Of a stretch of 64,000 nucleotides of DNA, positions 55,977 through 64,000 are shown one piece after another. This DNA comes from Venturia oleaginea (Eukaryota > Ascomycota > Dothideomycetes > Venturiales > Venturiaceae). The notes under the pieces were generated by a model. That model made no database searches and was not told the DNA's origin. It saw only the letters and a program-made list of their open reading frames with translations. The stretch covers positions 124,001 through 188,000 of the forward strand of contig JABMLP010000027.1 of NCBI GenBank assembly GCA_013176395.1, given 5' to 3'. The number at the start of each line of letters is the position of its first letter. The first letter of the stretch is position 1. A program made the translations under genes and the position numbers.

Positions 55977-56565
55977 ATGTCCGAGTCCGCTGCTTCATGC
56001 CACTCTCAGTATCCGAATCACAAACGCCAACCTAACACCAATCAACTGCCACCAATCAACTACGAGCACGACTATCACGAACTCCTTAGCTCAAGCACCG
56101 ACAGGACTTATCAGCTCATCTACACATCGCTCTCTGCCTCCACTACCTTCCTTCAAACGACAAGCCGGTCAGATCATCCACAAAATCTCACAGATCTTTT
56201 CACCACGACGTATGAGCGTCTCAAGCACAGTCCAAACACACCGCAAGCGTTCATCCACCAACTCCTTCTTGCGCATGTTCCAGTCGGCTCCGATTTAAGC
56301 GAGAAACTCGGCGAATGCAGCCGCTGTGATATCTCCGATGCCTTCTCCCTTTGGTCAGGAAAATCAGTTGAAAGCGGAAGCACCCAGGGACATATGGATC
56401 TGCCACGAGTGCAGGGCCTCGAACAGAAAAGGGGCCAGTTCTCCCGATCGCTGCCCTGTCTGCGTTCATCAGCATTATAGATGCAATCTGTGCGACGAGG
56501 CCACGACCAATTTGGAGCAAGCTGTCATTGAACGCACTGAAGCATCTCCCTTCAGCTCTGACTAG
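55977..56565 (+). pseudogene. Hypothetical zinc-ribbon protein with apparent frame change
   Basis: Frame one (55977-56330) encodes MSESAASCHSQYPNHKRQPN and a helical region (HDYHELLSSSTDRTYQLIYT; NTPQAFIHQLLLAHVPVG). From about 56326 the coding-like pattern is in the next frame, with a Cys4 ribbon pair: WICHECRASNRKG, DRCPVC, HYRCNLCDEA, ending at 56565. The two fit one protein only with a one-base shift near 56330 or an unseen intron. Small Cys4 ribbons of this kind occur in many fungal proteins of unknown role. Confidence 0.35.
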
Positions 56566-57489
56566 GAGCCGGCCCTCGACGATCGCTTCACATTCAACGG
56601 CTACTACTCCCTTCTACGTCACTCCTCTGTCCACAACCCAGGCCCATATTTCATGGCTCCGAATAAGTCTATTCACCCTACACTCAGGCCCGCCAAGTCT
56701 TGCCCTCCTATCACACTTCTTCTCCGCGGCATCCTGCTCATTATTCCTAGACGGAAATCCCACGGCATTAGCCAATTACTTCACGATACCCCCAGACCGG
56801 CCCAGTCTTTCGATTCATCTTTTCCATTCTCACGGCACCCTTTCACGACATACACTTTCCAGATTTTCTTCTTACGACACCCGTTCGCATGACTTTTCAC
56901 GACACCAATTCACCATTTCCCTCCACAATAGTCGTTCTGAGACCCATTTCCGACCTTCTCCTGTGTTCGATACCCATCTACGAACTCCTTTCTCCACGCC
57001 CCGTCACATGCCCTCCGTTCATACTCTTCCTTCGCTTACGACATCCCTTATCACACGGCATCTCTTCTTTGCGCAATCATTCCCATCCTGCTATTTTCGC
57101 TTCTCAAAGCCCCCAAACCCGGACTCGTTCGTCTCGTGCAAGTTCATCGCACCAGGAGTTGTTTTCTGAAAGAATGTCACGAGAAGGGCGGCGGATGATC
57201 CTTGCAGCTGGCTCAATCTTTTGTTTGGGATGTTGCAACCGTTCAATTGGGTTTGACTAGGAGCCTTGTCCACGAATCTCGGGTCGATCGGTCGATCCTA
57301 CTGGCGACTCTTGGTCCTGATGCTGGGCACTCACGATTTCTTTTGTTCATGATTGTGTTAGCGCAGTAAATTACAAATTGCATAGCAGTTCTATTGATAT
57401 CCTGTTTTCGTAACGTCAATGTAGTGAAAATTGAAATCCAAGCATCCTTATATTCAAGCGATCAAAAATGCCACTGTTACTCCGTGACA
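56566..57489. other. Pyrimidine-rich intergenic region
   Basis: Strong C/T bias on the plus strand (56600-57150) creates long open frames with Ser/Pro/His-rich, domain-free translations. No gene recognised. Confidence 0.4.
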
Positions 57490-58586
57490 CTATACTGTCC
57501 CCACCTTCTTCTCGTCTTCACGCCGTCTGAGAAAGCCCATGACCCGCTCAAAAGTCCAGACCGTGATTGCCGATGTTGGCGCCGCTTTGACCAGCGCCAC
57601 GGTAAGACCTCTATACATCCCTCTCATCCCCTCTCTTTGTAGTATCATCTTGATTGTACCGGCCACGCCTGTGGTATACTCTGGGATATTTCTGTGCACA
57701 TATTTCTCCCTACTTGGTCCCTGGACTTGTAACCTCTTCCTCACGGTATCCAATGGATACACCGCCGTCTTCGAAATGACACTAGCGAGTATTCCGGCAA
57801 TACCGTCTGCACTGCCTAGGTATTCGAGGGGAAGAGGTTGGGCGTGGAGGATGGGTTTGAAGGTTTCGTAGAAGGTGAAGAAGAGACCCATGTACGGTAC
57901 TATCTGTGCATTTGCTGCCCTCAACCCACGGAAGAATCCTGCCATTCCTTCATTACGGAGGATTTGTCTGATCCCGTCCAACAAACTACCGTAAACCTTT
58001 GTGGTGCCCTGTGCCGCGAACCGTGTACGGAGGAGATCGAGTGGGTACGTTGCCGTCGTTGAGACTGTGCCCGCAAATGCGCCTGAGATGAAACTGGTTG
58101 TATTTGCACCCAGGTCTAGTTGTAAAGACGGCGAGGACAGGAGTTGAGATGTCGTTCTGTACGTTAGGAATTGGAAGGCGCTGTAGGAGACGTAGAGACC
58201 TGCAGCTGGTATGTTTCCTTTCCAGAGGGCGAAGATGCCCTCTTCTTTGAGAATTTGCTTTAGGGTTCCGGATATGCCTTTGTAGATTGGGCTTCCAGGA
58301 GGAGGACGGTTGAGGGGGTCGCTGAGGGAGTGGATTTGTAGTTGTAGGCGGATCTTTATTACGTCGAGGGGGGCTACGCAGAATCTGGTGGTTGTTTGTT
58401 AGATCTATGTAGTGATTATCCCAGAACTGAGTGTGAGTATACCTTGAGACGAGACCTGCTACGGCTCCAGCAGCGACAACTTGAAGTTGGGTGCCCTGAT
58501 CCCTTGTCAGCTCCTAAGGTGTCTACCAGAGTAACGATTGAGCTTAAACAAACCTCATCTTTCAACGACTTAACCCGCCCAGGCAT
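57490..58586 (-). CDS. TPC1: Mitochondrial thiamine pyrophosphate carrier
   Basis: Minus-strand exons 58586-58554 ([11 protein letters not shown]), 58495-58443 and 58384-57490; introns GTTTGT...ATCAG and GTATAC...ACCAG, phases consistent; 326 residues. Three mitochondrial-carrier repeats are visible: [20 protein letters not shown] with [26 protein letters not shown] with [28 protein letters not shown] with [11 protein letters not shown]. The [20 protein letters not shown] start and [16 protein letters not shown] are characteristic of fungal Tpc1. The carrier sits in the inner membrane and imports thiamine pyrophosphate into the matrix. Intact and divergent from the dioxygenase gene, with 250 bp between starts. 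Confidence 0.92.
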
Positions 58587-58836
58587 CCAAATGGCAAGAC
58601 ACTCTTGAGCGACCGACCATGGGACGCCTAAATAACTCGTACGATATGACGCGTCGAACCGAACAATGCACCGTTTCGGGATATGGGTACTCGGCAGTTG
58701 GAGGTCGAAGTTGCTTCTTTAACTCGGCTATTTTCAGCTTAAAAGGATGCAAGCTCGGATCTTCCATTTATTTGCGTGACCACCCCTCAGACTACTGCTA
58801 CGGCGCCATGATGTTTCCTGGTCTTGTAAATGCACA

Positions 58837-60265
58837 ATGGCTGCGAGGAGAACTTTGTTGCGAGCCTCTTTGGGTGGTGCGAGACGAGTTTATGGAACAA
58901 GGTTGAAGTTTGAACGAGCTTGGGTTAGGACCTTTCAGGTTTCGAGCTTGAAAAGACAGTTGGAAAATCAGCCTTCTGGTAACGGGGTTGGAAATGGGCT
59001 TGCTCCTCATCCTTGTCGGGTCACCGGGGAAGAAGGATGTGTTCCAGGATATCTCATCGAGCTCTGTGAAGCCCGCCTTTGGGAAACAGATCACCATCGA
59101 ATTGGACGGTAAGCCGACGACCTTCGACAGCATATTCCTCAGGGATTCTTGCAAGTGCCCTCGATGTGTCAATCCGTCATCAACTCAGAAGAACTTCGAG
59201 ACGGCCGCTATTCCGGCTTCGATCGAAGGATCATGTCAGGTCACCACGGAATTGGAGGATCATGACTGCGTGCTCGTCGACTGGAAAAACGATATTCCAG
59301 ACTGGCCGGAAGGTCATCAAACAGCTCTTTCTTTGGACTTCCTACGGGAATCACTTGAAAGGGACGGACAGGTCAAGCCAGCTACGCATGAGCTCTCAAC
59401 CCGCGTTCATTGGGAGACCGAAACCATGTCCAAGGATATTGAGTTCATTGACTACAACACCTACATGTCTGACGAGAAGACACTATACAAAGTCTTGCAG
59501 CTTCTCTATACTCATGGTCTCGTCTTCCTCAAGAACGTTCCCGACACGATCTCCACAGACAGCGCATTGTCAGTTGCTGCCATTGCCGAGCGAATCGGAC
59601 CTATTCGTCACACCTTCTACGGACGGACTTGGGACGTCAGGTCTATACCAAACGCAAAGAACGTAGCGTACACGCACGTCTTCCTTGGTCTACACATGGA
59701 TCTCTGTTATATGGATCTGACACCCCACCTCCAGTTCCTTCACAGCATGCGTGCTCGCGCCCCCGGCGGCGAATCGATGTTCTCAGACTCCTTCTACGCG
59801 GCTGAAGTCATACGTCGTGAGAGTTCAGATCTCTTCGAAGCACTGAGGACATTTGGGGTTACGTACAACTATTTCAACGATGGTATGGCATATCGACAGA
59901 CACGACCCACCATTGAGCTCGTGGATCCGAATGATCCTACTTCGGCGATCAAACTCATCAACTGGTCGCCGCCATTTCAGGGTCCATTCGCACAAGATAT
60001 TGGCAGCCAAGATGGCGGCAAGGCTTTGCGAACATATCACGCTGCGGCACAGCGATTTGCTGAACTGGTCAATGACCCGGACAACATGTACGAGTACCGC
60101 ATGAATGAGGGTGAGTGCGTTGTGTTTGACAACAGACGGGTCTTGCATGCCAGAAGATCTTTCGAAGCGGACAAAGGTGAGAGGTGGCTGAAGGGTGTGT
60201 ACTTGGATCGGGATGTTTATGCCAGCAAGTTGGCGGTCTTGGAGGGCAAGTTCAAGAGGAGATAG
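58837..60265 (+). CDS. Gamma-butyrobetaine/trimethyllysine-type 2-oxoglutarate dioxygenase
   Basis: A mitochondrial-type presequence starts at 58837 (MAARRTLLRASLGGARRVYG, many Arg). The main frame from about 59048 (DISSSSVKPAFG) runs to 60265. The two frames differ, so an intron of about 60 nt is needed between about 58986 and 59047, ending TTCCAG; its donor is unclear (GTTGGA in phase, GTAACG out of phase). Domains: N-terminal zinc site with DSCKCPRCVNP, then the TauD-like dioxygenase with HMDLCYMD (Fe ligands H and D) and VLHARRSF (distal His, Arg). These enzymes hydroxylate gamma-butyrobetaine or trimethyllysine in carnitine synthesis, using Fe(II), oxygen and 2-oxoglutarate. Which substrate cannot be decided here. 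Confidence 0.85.
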
Positions 60266-60491
60266 AAGGCATTATCTGGATAAATATGAAGACACTGAGA
60301 TGGGAAATGAATGATATGTTTGCTGAAGTGCTAAATTTGCAGCTCGCGTGACTGCCGCGTCGCGCTGTTGGTCAGATGATTACCGCTGGTTGAATTCTTC
60401 ACTTTCATGTCACTTTACAACGGGACTTGATCGCCGTCGCAGCGATGAACCGAAGCGTTGCGATTGAGCGACGATAATTGAACGACACATA

Positions 60492-61721
60492 TTGTCAGTA
60501 ATGCTCAGCGTTGGACGAAGTACCTGGCTAACACGAAAGGACAGGATCGCCGGCACTCACCTTCACGCGATGGTCTTCGAAGCAACAGAACACAACACTG
60601 GCGATATGGAGGATTTGAAGAGGCTTGCCCGTGCCGCCAACAGTCGCAGCAATGGATCTCGATTGGCTCGAAGAACGGTGCCCAACCCACTCAATCCTTC
60701 GGCTCCATCATTCTCTCCTCCAATACAGCAAATTTCTTTTACAGCCAAAGCCCTCGGGCTCACACTAGAAGAAGAGGATCGATTGCGTGATGAGGAAAGG
60801 TGCTATAAGTGCAAGCAGCCAGGTCATATCGCTCGCGAGTGTGAGGGTTCTGCAGACAGCATCCCGGCATCGTGGGAGATGGAGATCGAAGTGCCAAATA
60901 TTGCGAGGCACTTCTACCTAAAGTAAGAAAATATTTTTCCTGTGTGTGCCTACTCATCTGTTGCTGAGACTGACACGTGTAGCGAGTTGAGCGCCGCTGT
61001 TTTTGTTACCTTGAAGGTTGGAAAGGACGCAGCTCCATTTGTTGTCCTGAAATCGATCTTGTGTATGCGCTCAGACTACTTCCGCGCTATGTTTGAAGGA
61101 GGTTTCCAAGAAAAGCGCGCTCGTGTTACGAGTCTTCCCGATATCGAACCAGATTACTTTGCTCTTGTCCTTCAATGGTTCTACACTGGCAACATAGTTT
61201 TCTCCGACGGAACAACATACATCGGCACCGACCAAGACGAAGCAGTTATCAATGAAGCCGTCCAGATGTTTCTCTTCGCCAATCAATACGACACGCGAGC
61301 ATTGCGAGCTGAGGTTTTCGAAAAGTTTGCAAAGTGGGCCCTATCGGACAGTTACGTATCTGACGGAGCCATGATGACTGCTGCAGTGCCGCTTGCTAAA
61401 GCACTCTCGGAGCTCCCAGCGACTTCTGGTTTGTACAGATTCTGTTCAGACCTCCTCGTCCACAGCTGGATGCCGGACAATATAGAAGAGACCACTGAAG
61501 TAGCTCAACATCTACCTGCAGAAATAATAGGAAGGCTGTTTTTGGCAGAGCGGAACCTGAGGGGGAAAGTGATGACGACGAAGGCACCTTATGAAAAGGG
61601 TGTGTGCCAGTACCACGAGCACAGGGATGATGAGGAACGTGAGGACTGTCAATCAGAATCCTATTTCAGGTTGGCAAGAATGAAGTCAGACGCGGCAGTG
61701 CAGGCAAGGATGTGTAGCTGA
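60492..61721 (+). CDS. CCHC zinc-knuckle and BTB/POZ fusion protein
   Basis: Exons 60492-60922 and 60983-61721, intron GTAAGA...GTGTAG (60 nt), joined in phase; 389 residues if the first ATG is used (M27 and M39 are alternatives). A perfect zinc knuckle C-x2-C-x4-H-x4-C (CYKCKQPGHIAREC, C104-C117) is followed after the intron by a BTB domain: VFVTLKVGKDAAPFVVLKSI, LCMRSDYFRAMFEGGF, VLQWFYTGNIVF, MFLFANQYDTRALR. The C-terminus has a distinctive CQYHEHRDDEEREDC motif. BTB domains mediate dimerisation or Cul3 binding; knuckles bind nucleic acid. The next gene is a paralog without the knuckle. Function unknown. Confidence 0.75.
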
Positions 61722-62322
61722 CTTGGGTGCTCACACAAGCTCGTTTCCCCTCTGTTCGGGCGGGAACGCAGAACTGTGGGTTGAAGCTGGTCTGTAATCT
61801 TCTTGTACAGGATGAAATTCTATCACAGATAACTCAAACGTTCTCGGACTTAATATATTCAATCGTCGAATAATTCAAGGACTGAAGCAGATTTCCATAC
61901 AAGACTGGATTCCAAGGCAAGGTGAGGTTGTAATACCTTTCTTTTTTTCAAGATTGCAGTGTTGCTTTGCAGGACTGGTGAGTTCATCGAAGTATCATTA
62001 ATGATTGAGGACTCTGAGTAGGCTAGCTCACGTGTAATATAGAAAGGGACGAGACCATTCTCGAAGTCTGGTGTTCGCGTAATGTCGTGTTGCCGGCGAC
62101 GCATTAATTCTTCATCTGGTCACATAACACACGGCTCTTCAATACTTCACATCCACATCACAACGCGACTTCAGTACCGTCGCATTCCTGAATCGAGGCA
62201 CTGCGGCAACTGTCCTTGAGATTAGACACTAAGAGGCAAATGGACTGTCAGTGATCTTTGATACTGGTTTAAGTCCCTGGCTAACAAACCGGATAGTGCA
62301 CTGAGTCAACACGATCCTCGCG
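61722..62322. other. Intergenic between BTB paralogs
   Basis: No intact gene. A minus frame at 62104-61859 has no recognised domain. Confidence 0.4.
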
Positions 62323-63304
62323 ATGGCTTGTAAAACGAACGAGCTCCAATCTTTCATCTCCCTCAATCCATCCGCTCCATCCTTTCCTCCTCCCTCAACA
62401 GCACCACTACAGCAACCTTCAGCACCACCCAAAATGTTCTCGACCATCGTTATGCCCATGGCCGATGTCGCCAGTCCATTCGTCCTTTCGTAAGTCTCAA
62501 ACAAGTCCACAGTCACGCCCTTTTTCTAAAATCATTGTCAGGAAGCTCAAAGCTGAAGCTTTTGTCACCCTCACCGTCGGACAAATACAGACGCCTTTCG
62601 TTGTGCTAAAATCTGTGCTATGCCTCCGTTCGGAATATTTCCGGGCAGTATTTGAGGGTGACTTCGAGGAGACAATGAGCCGTACAACCAATCTGCCCGA
62701 TGTCGAGCCCCACATCTTTGGCCTAGTCTTGCAATGGTTCTATTCTGGCCGTGTACTCTTCTCCGACGACAGAGATGCGTTACCACAAACTCTGGCCCCT
62801 GTGAATACCTTCGAAGAGGCTATCCAGATGTATGTATTTGCAGATCAATACGACACTCGAACTCTGCGTCTCGCCATCTTTGATATAATCACGGCACCTA
62901 TGATTGGGGAGATAGGTTTAAGTTCACTTGCCCAGGTCTCGGCTGCGAACGCGCTAGCTCAGCTACCAGAAGAATCGGGCTTGAGCAGACTCATCTTCGA
63001 TCGCTTTCTCTCCTCTTGGAAGCCTGCCGCACAAGAACACACCACCAAGATCATCTCAACCATGCCAGTCAGCTTGGTGGGAAAGTTGGTGTATGCGGAT
63101 AGAGGAAAAGACGGGGTTCGGCCTCGCAATCAAGAACTGGGTCCATGGAAATTGGATATGTGCCAGTACCACGAGCATCTCAACGATCACGAGCGCGAGG
63201 AATGTGCAAATCTGACGGACTCCAAGTTGAGGAAAGTGAGGGATCTAATGATACATTCGAAGAGGCTAGGCAAGAGAAAGGCTATAATGTTCGATGCGAA
63301 GTAA
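62323..63304 (+). CDS. BTB/POZ domain protein, paralog of the preceding gene
   Basis: Exons 62323-62489 and 62542-63304, intron GTAAGT...TGTCAG (52 nt), joined in phase; 309 residues. A Pro/Ser-rich leader is followed by a BTB domain: AFVTLTVGQIQTPFVVLKSV, LCLRSEYFRAVFEGDF, LVLQWFYSGRVLF, MYVFADQYDTRTLR. The C-terminal motif CQYHEHLNDHEREEC is shared with the upstream paralog. The intron position just before the BTB start is also shared, supporting tandem duplication. The zinc knuckle present upstream is absent. A role as an adaptor for ubiquitination or complex assembly is possible but inferred. Confidence 0.8.
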
Positions 63305-64000
63305 AGGACAGGAGACGATGCGGGAGCGGTGACTCGTGAGAGGGTACAGGACGAAGCGTTGCGTTTTCGTAGAGCCATGAAGATTCCCAAGCTTGGGAAA
63401 GGACTCGAGCTTTCACGTCGACGATGGTTGAGGGGGGGCCACGAGCTGAAGAAGGAGCCGTTGTGGCCATCTGCGAAAGGGATGTGGCCGCGATTGTTTG
63501 ACTTGATTATCCCAGTGTCCAAGAAAAATGACAAAGATGGTAAAGACGACGAAGATGGTAGCGACGACGTGGATGGTAGTGAAGATGATTTGGAAACGCG
63601 TTGGCCTCGATTCAATTTATCCTGTTGGGTATGAGCAAGAGTAAATGCTGATGTCGAACGCCTCTGTTTGCTGTAGCTGTGAATCACTCCGTAATCATAG
63701 TCGCTGCCCGGATTTCCAAAGAATTTTCAAATCAAACTCTGTTTTCATGGATTTGTATAGACAGCTTGACACTTGCAATAAGAGCGGTAACCCAAGATTC
63801 AGTTGCTCGCTTAGATCTAGTATTCCCTGCTAAGATTGTGTGAATGGTTGAGTGAAAGGAAGTTCCTGTCGAAGGTCATCGCCTACATACACTTTTCCTG
63901 GGTCTGCTTGATGAGGCATTGATACGGAGAGACACGAGATGGCTATGACAACCTGAGCAAGGAAGAGACCGCTCTAGGAATCATCGGATTGAACTTACCT
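63305..64000. other. 3' flank and intergenic to the window end
   Basis: A plus frame (to 63634) with an Asp-rich repeat (gatggtaaagacgacgaa-like units, 63535-63592) has no ATG near its start and no domain; probably not a gene. Nothing else recognised. Confidence 0.35.

Noticed and set aside
56528..57169. 213-residue Ser/Pro/His-rich open frame
   Set aside because: It is explained by strand-asymmetric pyrimidine richness, which removes stop codons; no splice or domain support.
63329..63634. 101-residue Asp-rich frame near the right edge
   Set aside because: Begins with a non-ATG codon and consists largely of a simple repeat; no domain.
1..64000. CRISPR arrays, bacterial operons, riboswitches, a secondary-metabolite cluster
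   Set aside because: None were seen. The gene set is eukaryotic, and the LaeA-like gene has no backbone synthase nearby.

Overview
This 64 kb window is chromosomal DNA from a filamentous ascomycete. Genes carry short GT-AG introns (about 50-160 nt) with CTAAC-like branch points. The recognisable proteins are typical of Pezizomycotina: dynamitin, an LSD1-type demethylase with an HMG box, a LaeA-like methyltransferase, Tpc1, Tvp23, a Vps62-like protein, and HET, F-box and BTB family members. The class is probably Leotiomycetes, but that is an impression from family content and was not computed. All assignments come from reading motifs by eye.

Layout. 0-10 kb is mostly housekeeping: first exon of a probable proteasome ATPase (minus), SmG, two decayed minus-strand genes, dynamitin, and a divergent LSD1-like gene. 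10-17 kb is accessory: a small secreted Cys-rich gene, a TA-flanked MITE abutting a dead Tc1/mariner element that has been entered by two later insertions, then a tandem pair of secreted Cys-rich genes, one broken by a 16-bp duplication. 17-27 kb holds the LaeA-like methyltransferase, a C2H2 zinc-finger gene, a tRNA-Arg gene with an abnormal insertion, a 5'-truncated aspartic-protease-like gene and a Vps62-like gene. 28-39 kb holds a frame-broken F-box gene, an intact F-box/LRR gene, a Cdc1/Ted1-type phosphoesterase, a histone-fold (bromodomain-associated) protein, a hydrophilic small protein and an ANCHR-like zinc-finger protein.

40-50 kb is again transposon rich: a deleted Fot1/pogo element, a HET-derived fragment, a NUDIX gene, and a complete 6.2 kb Ty1/copia retrotransposon with 191-bp LTRs differing at one base and a 5-bp target duplication. 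50-54 kb has weak or broken genes, including a SET-like fragment beside an 18-bp tandem repeat. 54-64 kb returns to ordinary genes: Tvp23, Tpc1 divergent from a gamma-butyrobetaine-type dioxygenase, and two related BTB genes, one fused to a CCHC zinc knuckle.

The most unusual signals are the tRNA-Arg gene whose T arm is split by a 55-nt segment that looks like a spliceosomal intron; a near-palindromic CG-YR-CG motif repeated in all three codon phases along the copia element; and the duplicated secreted-protein locus. No prokaryote-style operon, CRISPR array or biosynthetic cluster was seen.
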